This document shows, in pieces, positions 38,186-47,106 of a stretch of 64,000 bases of DNA. The notes beneath the pieces were generated by a model that had not been told where the DNA came from, ran no database searches, and was given only the letters and a program-made list of their open reading frames with translations. Position 1 is the stretch's first letter, and the number at the start of each line of letters is the position of its first letter. A program made the translations under genes and the position numbers. Source of the DNA: JAGTVG01 sp942491935. GTDB taxonomy: Bacteria; Bacteroidota; Bacteroidia; Cytophagales; Cyclobacteriaceae. The stretch spans positions 1 through 64,000 of the forward strand of contig CALOCZ010000010.1 in NCBI GenBank assembly GCA_942491935.1, given 5' to 3'.

Positions 38186-38434
38186 CTACCAAAAAGATCC
38201 CTGATACGTTGGAACTTCCTTTATCTGTTTGGTTTCCTGTGGATCAAATTCGAGTTTCAAAACCTTAACTCCATCCTGTGTCACATAGACCGAATTTTTT
38301 GAATCCTGCAGTACCAGTAACAGATTTTCGACATTCTTGATTTTTCCAATTACCCACGGATTACCCTCTTTGATGTGGTGATACTGGCTAAGTGTTAGAA
38401 TTATCTTCGCCATACTTATTGGATTAGAAAACAA
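38186..38434 (-). CDS. hypothetical small protein (82 aa) with a hairpin-covered Shine-Dalgarno
   Basis: Probably soluble, no named family; beta/alpha mix (GNPWVIGKIKNVENLLLVLQ, then YVTQDGVKVLKLEFDP). Two starts are possible: a TTG at 38434, seven nt after a strong Shine-Dalgarno (AAAGGAGG, 38442-38449), or an ATG at 38413 with no site. The ATG at 38438-38436, just after the same site, would encode only a 7-codon peptide whose TAA lies 2 nt before the 38413 ATG; this looks like a leader peptide with coupling. Strong Shine-Dalgarno sites are unusual in Bacteroidota. Confidence 0.5.
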   Translation of the reverse strand: MFSNPISMAKIILTLSQYHHIKEGNPWVIGKIKNVENLLLVLQDSKNSVYVTQDGVKVLKLEFDPQETKQIKEVPTYQGSFW

Positions 38435-38442
38435 AACATATC

Positions 38443-38460
38443 CTCCTTTAATAAAGGGAG
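38443..38460 (-). promoter_or_regulatory. hairpin covering a Shine-Dalgarno site
   Basis: CTCCTTT and AAGGGAG (as read on the plus strand) form a 7-bp stem with one wobble and a 4-nt loop. On the minus-strand transcript this sequesters the AAAGGAGG site of the 82-aa gene. It could act as a translational switch or thermometer; this is inference. Confidence 0.35.
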
Positions 38461-38581
38461 TATATTATATTAAACGTCATAAAAAATATATAAGTTTTTG
38501 AGAGATGAAATTTGTGATAATAATAATATTTGAGAGAGGAAAAATCCAAATTATTCAATACAAAACTGATAGAGGAGGTGT

Positions 38582-38668
38582 ATGTTGATTTTTTATAATG
38601 AGTTATTACAACGCCATAATATTTTTCCCGATTCTCATTTAAATCACATAATGTTAATATTCAATTAA
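38582..38668 (+). CDS. possible 28-aa small protein
   Basis: An ATG at 38582 lies just after GAGGAGG (about 38572-38578), a strong Shine-Dalgarno, and opens a 28-codon frame rich in Ile, Leu, Phe and His, ending in TAA. About 90 nt downstream is an orphan Rho-independent terminator on the same strand. Together they may be one short transcript. No family is known; it is a candidate only. Confidence 0.3.
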   Translation: MLIFYNELLQRHNIFPDSHLNHIMLIFN

Positions 38669-38757
38669 TCAGCAATAGAGACATTTTGGTTAATATTGCT
38701 ACTGGGTAATACTTCTAAAACACATCTTCTCATTACCCTATTTACCACATCCCTATC

Positions 38758-38788
38758 CCTCGTTACGCAGGCGGGGGATTTTTTTCCA
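38758..38788 (+). terminator. orphan Rho-independent terminator
   Basis: TCCCTCG and CGGGGGA arms around a 9-nt loop, followed by T7. It lies on the plus strand with no long gene before it, and murQ ends from the other side at 38798. It either ends the putative small transcript at 38582 or acts backwards as a weak terminator for murQ. The 38435-38797 gap holds nothing else recognisable. Confidence 0.6.
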
Positions 38789-38797
38789 GAAAGAGAA

Positions 38798-39607
38798 TTA
38801 TTTATTTCCCCTTCTGAAATCAACAGCTTTTCTAACTGAACCAAATTCCTTTAGCAAGTGTTCAGCCTCCTCTTCTCCTATCCCTAATTCATCCATGATC
38901 ATGCGAGTTCCCCTTCCAATTAATTTCACATTAGTTAACTGCATGTCCACCATTTTATTTCCTTTCACTCTTCCTAGCTTTATCATCACGGAAGTTGAGA
39001 TCATATTCAGGACAAGTTTTTGAGCAGTGCCTGATTTCATTCGAGTGCTTCCCGTAACAAATTCTGGTCCTACAATCACCTCTATTGGAAATTCAGCAGC
39101 CTCGGCCAACTTAGTATCTAAATTGCATGTTATACAGCCAGTCAGCATTCCTTCTGCTCTTGCTTTCTGTACTGCACCAATAACATATGGTGTTCGACCA
39201 CTGGCAGCAATTCCAATCACTACATCGTTTTCGGTAATATCATAATCCAACAGGTCACGCCAACCACCTTCAGGATCATCCTCAGCAAATTCAACAGCTT
39301 TTCGAATAGCCTGGTCACCTCCAGCCATCATTCCTACCACCAATCCATGAGGCACTCCGTAGGTTGGCGGACATTCTGATGCATCTACAATACCCAATCT
39401 TCCGCTGGTCCCGGCTCCAACATAGAATAACCTCCCGCCCTGTTGCATTTTATCGATAATCAAAGGCACGAGCGCTTCTATCTGTGGAATAGACCTGGCT
39501 ACTGCATGAGGTACCGTTTCATCTTCCCTGTTAATATTTTCTAGCAATTCACGAACTGACATCTGTTCCAGATTGTCATAATTTGATGATGATTCTGTAA
39601 TACTCAT
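38798..39607 (-). CDS. murQ: N-acetylmuramic acid 6-phosphate etherase
   Basis: Cleaves the lactyl ether of MurNAc-6-phosphate to GlcNAc-6-phosphate in peptidoglycan recycling. SIS-domain fold with FYVGAGTSGRLGIVDASECPP (from about residue 60), ECPPTYGVP, GIAASGRTPYVIGA and FVTGSTRMKSGTAQKLVLNM, all diagnostic. Length 269 is slightly short but complete. It starts 8 nt after the kinase stop and is the last gene of a three-gene operon. Confidence 0.96.
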   Translation of the reverse strand: MSITESSSNYDNLEQMSVRELLENINREDETVPHAVARSIPQIEALVPLIIDKMQQGGRLFYVGAGTSGRLGIVDASECPPTYGVPHGLVVGMMAGGDQAIRKAVEFAEDDPEGGWRDLLDYDITENDVVIGIAASGRTPYVIGAVQKARAEGMLTGCITCNLDTKLAEAAEFPIEVIVGPEFVTGSTRMKSGTAQKLVLNMISTSVMIKLGRVKGNKMVDMQLTNVKLIGRGTRMIMDELGIGEEEAEHLLKEFGSVRKAVDFRRGNK

Positions 39608-39615
39608 ATTTTAAA

Positions 39616-40452
39616 CTAGTTCTGTGACAAATGATATTCGATAAGACCTTCAATCGGATTGTTCTCAATTTTGCCCAATCCCAACTGATATTTATCGAGT
39701 ACTTCTTTAAGAATTTTGTTGTAATTGACTGCAATCGACCCAATAAAACTGATTTTATATCCACGATAACCTTCATACCTGATAACATACTCCTTAACAA
39801 ACTCCTCAAAACTTTGAGATACGAGATCATGCATATATTTATGATCAAGATACTCATGTATATATTTTGAGAATCCGGCAAGATACTTACTTGGCATTGC
39901 ATCCTGGTTCACATGCTTCAATACTTCTTCTTTATTGATACCAATCTCATCGTTAATGATTTTTAACAAACTTTCAGGCATATCTTCCCTGAAATCACGA
40001 CAAATTGTTTCCAGAAGAAGCTCCACTTCCTTCATCTCTAAAATAAAACCCAAGGATGGGATTGATCTGACAATATTTTCACCGTTATAAATACATGATC
40101 CGGAGCCAGTCCCAAGGATACAAACAATCCCGGATTCTTTCTGGAACAATGCCCGCGCAGCTCCTAGAAGGTCTGTTCTAACTGAAATTACCTCCGCCCC
40201 AAATTGCGAGGCCAGTGCCTGGCTTACAATTGCCTTTTGATTATCAGTTGAACAACCTGCTCCGTAAAAGTATATTTCTTCTATATGCCTTGAGGACAAC
40301 TGTGTTCTTGCATGAGTGATTTCTTTTAATATTTCATCCGGGTTATTGTAATAAGGATTGATTCCGGCCGTATTCGCTGTCTGGACCTCACCTGCACCAT
40401 CCGTACACTTCCATATTGTTTTAGTGGACCCGCTATCTGCTATTAAAATCAT
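39616..40452 (-). CDS. BadF/BadG/BcrA/BcrD family N-acetylglucosamine/MurNAc kinase
   Basis: ASKHA-fold sugar kinase, likely phosphorylating GlcNAc or MurNAc. The phosphate-1 motif is MILIADSGSTKTIWKC (residues 1-16), the phosphate-2 region is IVCILGTGSGSCIYNGE (about 109-125), and the adenosine region is ISFIGSIAVNYNKIL near the C-terminus. Length 278. Its position right before murQ suggests it makes MurNAc-6-P (as MurK in Clostridium) for the etherase. Follows the sulfatase by 9 nt. Confidence 0.9.
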   Translation of the reverse strand: MILIADSGSTKTIWKCTDGAGEVQTANTAGINPYYNNPDEILKEITHARTQLSSRHIEEIYFYGAGCSTDNQKAIVSQALASQFGAEVISVRTDLLGAARALFQKESGIVCILGTGSGSCIYNGENIVRSIPSLGFILEMKEVELLLETICRDFREDMPESLLKIINDEIGINKEEVLKHVNQDAMPSKYLAGFSKYIHEYLDHKYMHDLVSQSFEEFVKEYVIRYEGYRGYKISFIGSIAVNYNKILKEVLDKYQLGLGKIENNPIEGLIEYHLSQN

Positions 40453-40461
40453 ATCTACTTC

Positions 40462-42006
40462 CTATTTGGCATTTAGGTTTGGGTTATTATCGGGAGGTTC
40501 ACAGTACCAGGCTAATTTGCCCTCAACATCCAATCCCTCAGGTATATTTTTTGCCTCAGGATGGGTTTCTTCAAAGATATCCAGCATTCGCAATTGCAGT
40601 TCAGTCAATATTTCAGCATTTTCCGGATCTACAGATACATCGGTTGTTTCATTAGGATCTGAAATCAAATTATATAAGCGATGCCTGACACCTGAAGGCG
40701 GATTTCCTGTTGCATAACCCTGCGCAAGATCGTGCTTCCCTGTGGTATAAATATACTTCCATTTTTCGGTTCGTACCATAGCTTTATTATCAGCCAGAAA
40801 TTCTGAAAAAACCACATCCCTTATATTATTAGGATCTTTAGTGAAATAAGTGACGAGACTCCGGCCTTGAACATCGGGCATTTCATCCACACCTAAAAAA
40901 TCAATTACGGTAGGTACTACATCTATAAATTCAACCATCTCCTTTTTGGTATTCTGTTCGGGATGATTCCCTCCCGCACTAAGGATTAGAGGAGCCCTGA
41001 CAGCTTCCTCCCACATCATATGCTTTTCAAATCTTTTGTGATCATTAAGGAGGTATCCATGATCCCCAAGGTAAACTACAAGTGTATTCTCTGAAAGACC
41101 CGCCTTTTCTAAACCTTCTAATACCATTCCTACATTCTTGTCGAGATATTCAACAGAAGTATAATAAGCGGAAATAATTCCTTTTCGTTCATCTTCGGTA
41201 AGATCTTTAAAAACAAGAGGAATGAACTCATCATCCTCAGGACTACCGGTTGGCAAAGGCATTTCTTCAGGATCGTATCTCCCGGCATATTCGACTGGGA
41301 AATTGAAAGGGCTATGAGGTTCATGAAATCCCAACCATAGCAAGAATCTTCCGTCTTTGTTTTCATTTATAAACTCCACAGCTTTGTTGGCATAGAATGT
41401 CCCTATACTCTCCTCGTCATATTTATCAGACGGATAAGCATCAGAGTTCAACCAGATACGCGCATGATCTCTGAAAGGTTTCCATTGTGGACGGACAGAT
41501 ATTGAATCAGGGGGAGTTTCAGGCGGATTATTCTCCAGATGTTTAAAATAATCACTTCTTTCAATTTTTACATCGAAGCCATGATTCAACCTATTATTAA
41601 AATGGTTCTTTCCAATAATCGCAGATTTAAAACCGAACTGATTCAGGTGGTCTGCCAGGGTAAGCTGTTCTTCAGGAAAGGAGGTGGTGAGTAAGGTTAC
41701 CCCTGTTGCATGAGGATATTTCCCGGTCAGGAGAGATTGCCGTGAAGCGCTGCATAAGGGTGAATTGGCAAATGCATTGGCAAAAAGCAATCCCCGGTCA
41801 GAAAGTCTGTCAAGATTCGGTGTTTTTATGATATCATTTCCCAGACTTCCCAGCACACCCGCTGCATGATCGTCACCAATGATAACAACCACATTTTGCA
41901 TTTGAGGAATTGGTTGACTCTGTTCTGAAACTTTATCGTTTCTGCAAGAGGTAAAAAAGATGATTAGAGATAGAGAAAAAATAACTTTCGAATACATTTG
42001 GTTCAT
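40462..42006 (-). CDS. sulfatase lipoprotein (type I)
   Basis: Secreted sulfatase with metal ligands in VVIIGDDHAAG and the maturation motif LCSASRQSLLTGK (CxASR, a common variant of CxPSR). The start is the ATG at 42006 (or 41997), not an upstream TTG near 42177, for three reasons. The signal peptide with lipobox (FFTSC) follows it directly; a -7 element lies 17 nt upstream; and a longer form would overlap the divergent alkyltransferase-like gene. About 514 residues, normal length. First gene of the operon with the BadF-type kinase and murQ, hinting at a sulfated amino-sugar polymer. Confidence 0.92.
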   Translation of the reverse strand: MNQMYSKVIFSLSLIIFFTSCRNDKVSEQSQPIPQMQNVVVIIGDDHAAGVLGSLGNDIIKTPNLDRLSDRGLLFANAFANSPLCSASRQSLLTGKYPHATGVTLLTTSFPEEQLTLADHLNQFGFKSAIIGKNHFNNRLNHGFDVKIERSDYFKHLENNPPETPPDSISVRPQWKPFRDHARIWLNSDAYPSDKYDEESIGTFYANKAVEFINENKDGRFLLWLGFHEPHSPFNFPVEYAGRYDPEEMPLPTGSPEDDEFIPLVFKDLTEDERKGIISAYYTSVEYLDKNVGMVLEGLEKAGLSENTLVVYLGDHGYLLNDHKRFEKHMMWEEAVRAPLILSAGGNHPEQNTKKEMVEFIDVVPTVIDFLGVDEMPDVQGRSLVTYFTKDPNNIRDVVFSEFLADNKAMVRTEKWKYIYTTGKHDLAQGYATGNPPSGVRHRLYNLISDPNETTDVSVDPENAEILTELQLRMLDIFEETHPEAKNIPEGLDVEGKLAWYCEPPDNNPNLNAK

Positions 42007-42023
42007 GGCATTTAAATGAAAGG

Positions 42024-42031
42024 CAAAATTA
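42024..42031 (-). promoter_or_regulatory. -7 element of the sulfatase-kinase-murQ operon
   Basis: Minus-strand TAATTTTG, followed by CC, lies 17 nt before the sulfatase ATG at 42006. It matches TAnnTTTG; no good -33 is visible. Confidence 0.5.
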
Positions 42032-42109
42032 ATGAATAAAGCGTTTAATTTCTTAATTTTCGTGTTCATCTGAATTATCTGTATAATATAGATTATTAAT
42101 ACAATATAA

Positions 42110-42433
42110 ATGGACAAATCTTCATTCTTTAATGATGTATATGAAGTGGTGAAATTAATCCCCTCAGGCAGAGTCACCTCTTATGGCGCAATTGCTAGTT
42201 ACCTGGGAACAAAAAGCAGTGCCAGAATGGTAGGTTGGGCATTGAATAGTTCTTATGCAGAAAAAATTCCTGCCCACAGGGTTGTAAATAGAAATGGTGT
42301 TCTTACGGGAAAGATATATTTTGGTGGAAATAAAATGGAGGACCTGCTTAATTCAGAGGGTATTGAAATTACTGGTAATCAGATTGATAATTTCGATAAG
42401 TTTTTTTGGGATCCAGCGAAAGAACTACTTTAA
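42110..42433 (+). CDS. alkyltransferase-like protein (MGMT family, no acceptor Cys)
   Basis: DNA-binding domain of the O6-alkylguanine alkyltransferase family without catalytic function. The DNA-reading helix with Arg finger (SSARMVGWALNS, about 36-47) is present, but the active-site PCHRV reads PAHRVV (Ala55). Such ATL proteins bind O6-alkylguanine and hand it to nucleotide excision repair. 107 residues, typical of ATLs. Single gene, divergent from the sulfatase operon. Confidence 0.92.
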   Translation: MDKSSFFNDVYEVVKLIPSGRVTSYGAIASYLGTKSSARMVGWALNSSYAEKIPAHRVVNRNGVLTGKIYFGGNKMEDLLNSEGIEITGNQIDNFDKFFWDPAKELL

Positions 42434-42802
42434 AGATTGTAAATCACATTGACATTTTTACTTATAAATAACATATAAGTTGTTTTAAATAGCGTTCTGC
42501 AATTCAAACAGTAAACCACATTCCGAACTTTTTTAATTGTAATTATGAATTAGCCTTTGCGCACTATGTTATACAAAATCCTGCAAACTGATTGAAAAGC
42601 GTTTAGAGATTGATCGGAAATAGCAAACAGTTTCCAACCGATAAACATATGAAACCATATTTTCCTCTCCCTTTCTAAGAGTTACAATGGGATTTAGTAT
42701 AATTTGACTCTACCAGAATAAGCTGGCATAGAACTGCTTCATAGCTCTTTATTTGTACAAATCATTTCGGTGGCTCAATATTGTATTAAAAATCAGAAAT
42801 CA
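42434..42802. other. 369-nt gap without recognised features
   Basis: A+T-rich stretch between the ATL gene and the convergent symporter gene. Apart from a short imperfect hairpin (GGAAA...TTTCC near 42618-42636) I see no gene, promoter or terminator of note. Confidence 0.5.
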
Positions 42803-44291
42803 CTAAGCTTCTCGAGGAATTGCTTGATCCTTCCTTGAAATAATTAGCAACCCAATAAACATCAAAAGCCCATTGAGGATCAACACTTCAAATCCAAATT
42901 TATATCCCCAGAACAACCATTCCGAATTTAAACTAATGATATAAGCCAGCACAGGAGACAGAACAGCTATAACAGGCACATATTTGTCTATTACCTTGTT
43001 TTTTTGTGAACAATCCAAAGGAATATAATCCCAACAAAGGCCCATATGTGTAACCAGCCACAGTAAAGACAGCTGAAATTACACTGTCGTTATTTATAAT
43101 CCTGAAAACAACAATAACAAGGAACAAGATGAAACTAAATGCCATATGCACTTTCAAACTGGCATTTCTCTTACCTTTTTCAGGTTTATCATCTAGGTTA
43201 AGGAAATCAACACAAAAAGCCGTAGTCAAAGCTGTTAATGCAGAATCAGCACTGGAAAATGCTGCAGCTATAATTCCCAGGAGAAAGACAATACCTATAA
43301 ATACCGTAAAATGGTTCAGAGCCAGGATTGGATAAAGATCATCGGATCTGGCTGGAAGTGAAATTCCGTTCTGTTCAGCATAAAGATATAACAACAATCC
43401 CAAACTTAGGAACAGGAAATTTACCGGCACAAGGATGGCACTGAACCAATACATATTCTTTTTGGCATCCCCTAAACTTTTACAGGTGAGGTTCTTCTGC
43501 ATCATGTTCTGATCAAGGCCGGTCATTACTACAACGATAAAGGCCCCGGCAAAAAACTGTTTAAAGAAAAACTTGCTGCTTTGCCAGTCCCAGAAAAAAA
43601 TCTGAGCAAAATCATGTTCCTTGATCAGGGTTTTATAATCAGTAAATGAAATATTCATTTCCCTGGTTAAATAATAGATGCTGATCACAACCGCCAGAAG
43701 CATAAAGAAAGTCTGGAGGGTGTCCGTCCAGACAATGGTCTTAATTCCTGCACGAAAAGTATAAACCCAGATCAGCAAAATGGTAACAGTAACTGTTACG
43801 ATGAAAGGAATGCCAAAGGAATCAAAAAATGCGATTTGCAGTACACCCGCCACAAGGAACAAGCGCAAAGAAGCTCCCATAGTCTGACTGATCAGGAAAA
43901 ACATCGATCCTGTTTTATAGGTAAGTCTACCATATCTCTGTTGCAGGTAGGTATATATAGAAACAAGTTTCAATCGATAATAAAGGGGCATCAGGACATT
44001 AGCGATGATAAAATATCCAAGCATGTAACCTATAACTATTTGAAAATAGGAGAATGCCCGGTATTCCGGTTCAGAAGGTGAAATGGCAGATCCCACCTCA
44101 CCCGGAATGGAAATAAAGGTTACACCGGACAATGAAGCCCCTATCATCCCAAAGGCTACCACAAACCAGGGCGATTGCCTGTTTCCTGTAAAAAACGTTT
44201 CATTACTGGAGTTCTTCGAAGTAAGCCAGGATATAAAGACAAGTATGGCGAAGTATCCAGCAATTATGGTAAAAACTAATGTAGGGTTCAT
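42803..44291 (-). pseudogene. sodium:solute symporter gene (SSS family), frameshifted
   Basis: Na+-coupled transporter with about 13 TM helices of the SSS family (sugar, sialic acid or amino acid type). N-terminus: FISWLTSKNSSNETFFTGNR and IGASLSGVTFISIPG, typical sodium-site helices; later AAAFSSADSALTALTTAFCVDFL. The frame goes wrong in a run of 7 T at 42999-43005: observed FTKKQGNRQI, while one base fewer gives FTKNKVIDKYVPV and the expected last two TM helices (VLSPVLAYIISL, LILNGLLMFIGLLIISR) to a stop at 42803. Corrected length is about 495 residues. Its substrate is unknown; the sugar-recycling neighbours hint at a sugar. Confidence 0.88.
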
Positions 44292-44329
44292 AATATCTCA
44301 ATCAAGTGCCAAAGTTGAGTATTTTTTTT

Positions 44330-44337
44330 TATTTTTG
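44330..44337 (+). promoter_or_regulatory. -7 element of the clpS promoter
   Basis: TATTTTTG, a full TAnnTTTG match, 16 nt before the clpS ATG. The T-rich run just before it hides any -33 element. Confidence 0.45.
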
Positions 44338-44352
44338 TAGAAAACCACGGTA

Positions 44353-44634
44353 ATGAGTTTTCAATATCAGGAAGATGAATTAGTAGAAGTCTTAGATGAT
44401 CTTGAGGACCAGGAACCTAAAAACCTGATCGTTTTCAACGATGACTTCAATACTTTTGACCATGTGATCAACACACTGGTAAAGGTATGTAAACACACCA
44501 TGCAGCAAGCCGAACAATGCACCTGGCTTATTCATTACAGGGGAAAATGTACCGTCAAAACAGGGAACTTCAAAAAACTTAAACCCATGCGCGACAGCAT
44601 TTGCGACGCAGGTATCGACGCCAGAATACACTAA
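44353..44634 (+). CDS. clpS: ATP-dependent Clp protease adaptor ClpS
   Basis: Adaptor that delivers N-degron substrates to ClpAP/ClpCP. 93 residues with VFNDDFNTFDHVINTLVKVC, which includes the N-degron pocket (ND..T..HV), and a C-terminal strand pair. A short acidic N-terminal extension precedes it. Single gene. Confidence 0.95.
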   Translation: MSFQYQEDELVEVLDDLEDQEPKNLIVFNDDFNTFDHVINTLVKVCKHTMQQAEQCTWLIHYRGKCTVKTGNFKKLKPMRDSICDAGIDARIH

Positions 44635-44831
44635 TAAAACTGGTATTAAAAAAAAGTCGACAATTAGTCTTTAAAAAACTGCGCGAACCTGAGGATTTTT
44701 ATGAAATAAAAAATAACTTCACTCTTGTAAAATTTCTGCAACTGAAAAGTAAAAATTTTTAAACGTAAGTTGCAAATTCATAAAATATTTATTTTTAACG
44801 CTTTAAATATCTAACCTCAAAATTCAGTACA

Positions 44832-46028
44832 ATGAGTGAACTTTCGAACAGAATTAATGCCTTAGCTGAGTCTGCCACAATTGCAATGGCTACAAAGGCA
44901 CGTGAATTAAAGGCCCAGGGAAAAGACATCATCAGTTTAAGTCTTGGAGAACCAGATTTCAAAACACCTAAACATATACAAAAAGCTGCTAAGGAAGCAA
45001 TAGATGAAGGGAAATACTTCTCCTATCCACCAGTTCCCGGATATCCTGATTTGAGAAAAGCCATTGCTGAAAAGTTGAAAAAGGAAAACAATATCGATAC
45101 TACAGCTGATAATATCGTTGTATCTACCGGCGCCAAGCACTCAATAGCCAACGTTTTTATGTGTTTGATCAATCCGGGAGATGAGGTGCTTGTATTCTCT
45201 CCCTACTGGGTATCTTATGCAGATCAGATAAAACTCGCTGAAGGCGTACCGGTATATGTTCAGGGAAGTATTGAAAACGATTTCGTAGTAACGGCAAAGC
45301 AGGTTGAAGATGCGTTAACCGATAAAACAAAGGCTGTGATCTTCTCTTCTCCATGTAATCCAACAGGATCAGTGATCAAGCGTGATGCTTTGAAAGAGAT
45401 CGCTGCCGTATTGTCAAAAAGAAAAGATGTGTACGTAATCTCCGATGAGATCTATGAATATATTAATTATACAGGGGACCATGTCAGTATCGGATCATTC
45501 CCTGAGATGAAAGATAACACCATAACAGTCAACGGAATGTCCAAAGGTTATGCCATGACTGGCTGGCGTGTTGGATATATTTCCGCTCCAATATGGTTGG
45601 CAAAAGCCTGCTCAAAATTTCAGGGGCAGTTTACCTCCGGAACCTGTTCTATTGCTCAAAGAGCTGCATTGGCTGCAATTACGGGAGACCAGGCGCCCAC
45701 GATCGAAATGGGAAAAGCCTATCTGAGAAGAAGAGATCTGGTATTGGATATGCTCAATGAGATTCCCGGACTAATTACCCCTGTCCCTGAAGGCGCATTT
45801 TACTTTTTCCCGGATGTCAGTTCATATTTTGGAAAATCAGACGGCAATACCACCATCAACTCTTCCGGTGATATGAGCCTCTATCTGCTCAGTGATGCTC
45901 AGGTTTCAACCGTAGCAGGAGGTGCTTTTGGCGCACCGAATTGTGTCAGGATTTCCTACGCCGCATCCGATGAAGATTTGGTCGAAGCCATAAAGAGGAT
46001 AAAAAATTCGCTGGCCAAATTAAAATAA
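44832..46028 (+). CDS. aspartate/aromatic aminotransferase (class I PLP)
   Basis: Class I/II aminotransferase, 398 residues, resembling aspartate aminotransferase Ib. PLP lysine Lys238 in SKGYAMTGWRVGY; N-terminal SLGEPDFKTPKHI; VISDEIYEYI for the pyridine ring; C-terminal CVRISYA with the substrate-carboxylate Arg. It abuts the heptose kinase gene with no gap (stop 46026-46028, next ATG 46029). Confidence 0.95.
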   Translation: MSELSNRINALAESATIAMATKARELKAQGKDIISLSLGEPDFKTPKHIQKAAKEAIDEGKYFSYPPVPGYPDLRKAIAEKLKKENNIDTTADNIVVSTGAKHSIANVFMCLINPGDEVLVFSPYWVSYADQIKLAEGVPVYVQGSIENDFVVTAKQVEDALTDKTKAVIFSSPCNPTGSVIKRDALKEIAAVLSKRKDVYVISDEIYEYINYTGDHVSIGSFPEMKDNTITVNGMSKGYAMTGWRVGYISAPIWLAKACSKFQGQFTSGTCSIAQRAALAAITGDQAPTIEMGKAYLRRRDLVLDMLNEIPGLITPVPEGAFYFFPDVSSYFGKSDGNTTINSSGDMSLYLLSDAQVSTVAGGAFGAPNCVRISYAASDEDLVEAIKRIKNSLAKLK

Positions 46029-47027
46029 ATGCCCTATAACACGCTTCAGGAGGTATTCTCAGCCTTCAACAACCTAAAGGTTTTAATCATCGGAGATGCG
46101 ATGATTGATTCCTATGTTTGGGGCAAGGTAGAAAGGATATCCCCTGAAGCGCCTGTTCCGATTGTCCAGGTAAAGAAGAAAGAAAAACGACTGGGTGGAG
46201 CTGCTAATGTAGTAAAGAACATCCAGGCCCTGGGAGCCACGCCCATTTTATGTACCGTTATAGGCAATGATCTTGAGGGAAATTATTTCAATGATCTGCT
46301 GGAAAAAAGGAACATACCTCTGGAGGGCATCATCCGCAGTGAGGGAAGGAAAACAACTGTTAAGGAAAGGTTTTTATCCGGTTCACAACATATTCTCAGG
46401 GTAGATGACGAGCATATGCACCAACTTTCCCGAGAAGATAAAAAAGCACTAAAAGATAGAATAGAAATTCTTCTTGGATCTGTTGATGTAGTGGTTTTTG
46501 AAGATTACGACAAAGGTGTTCTGACCAAAGAGATCATTGAGTTTACAATTAAAAAATCAAATGAACTGGGAATCCCTTCGGTCGTTGATCCAAAGAAGAA
46601 GAACTTTTATCATTATGCCGGCGCCTCACTTTTTAAACCCAATTTGAAGGAGATAAAGGATGGCATGAAGATAGACCTCGATAATTATGACCTGTATGGG
46701 CTGAAAAAAGCCGTGAGTAAGCTGAGGGAAAAGATGAACCTTAAATGTGTAATGGTAACGCTCTCTGAAAAAGGAATATTAATTTCTGGGAATGAGACTG
46801 AAGTTCTGATACCCGCACATATACGTTCTGTTTCAGATGTTTCCGGGGCAGGTGATACAGTGGTAAGTATCGCCAGTTTATGTCTTGGATTGGGACTTTC
46901 ACCCAGTTTTACAGCAGCTTTGAGCAATCTTGGAGGTGGTCTTGTCTGTGAACATCTTGGTGTGGTATCGATAGATAAAGAAGAACTTCTTCAGGAAGCC
47001 ACACAATATGATTTAAAGCTGGCATAA
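46029..47027 (+). CDS. PfkB-family heptose-7-phosphate kinase (RfaE1/HldE-N type)
   Basis: Phosphorylates D-glycero-D-manno-heptose 7-phosphate in the ADP-heptose route for LPS core. PfkB fold with VLIIGDAMIDSYVWG (residues 18-32), SPEAPVPIVQV, RLGGAANVVKNI and the catalytic DVSGAGDTVVS (Asp). 332 residues, equal to HldE domain I only; no nucleotidyltransferase domain, so HldE-C is encoded elsewhere. Follows the aminotransferase directly. Confidence 0.92.
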   Translation: MPYNTLQEVFSAFNNLKVLIIGDAMIDSYVWGKVERISPEAPVPIVQVKKKEKRLGGAANVVKNIQALGATPILCTVIGNDLEGNYFNDLLEKRNIPLEGIIRSEGRKTTVKERFLSGSQHILRVDDEHMHQLSREDKKALKDRIEILLGSVDVVVFEDYDKGVLTKEIIEFTIKKSNELGIPSVVDPKKKNFYHYAGASLFKPNLKEIKDGMKIDLDNYDLYGLKKAVSKLREKMNLKCVMVTLSEKGILISGNETEVLIPAHIRSVSDVSGAGDTVVSIASLCLGLGLSPSFTAALSNLGGGLVCEHLGVVSIDKEELLQEATQYDLKLA

Positions 47028-47106
47028 CAGTTTCTTGAAAACTAATTTCCTATCTATCCCTTAAGGAAAGTTTTCCAAAAGTGATATTTTAATATAGGGA
47101 TCATTG

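Noticed and set aside
42007..42177. Long N-terminus for the second sulfatase
   Set aside because: It overlaps the divergent ATL gene, starts at TTG and precedes a good signal peptide and -7 element.
42990..43010. Programmed frameshift at the A/T run in the symporter
   Set aside because: The needed shift is +1, while A-rich slippery sites give -1; the family does not use recoding, so an extra base is simpler.
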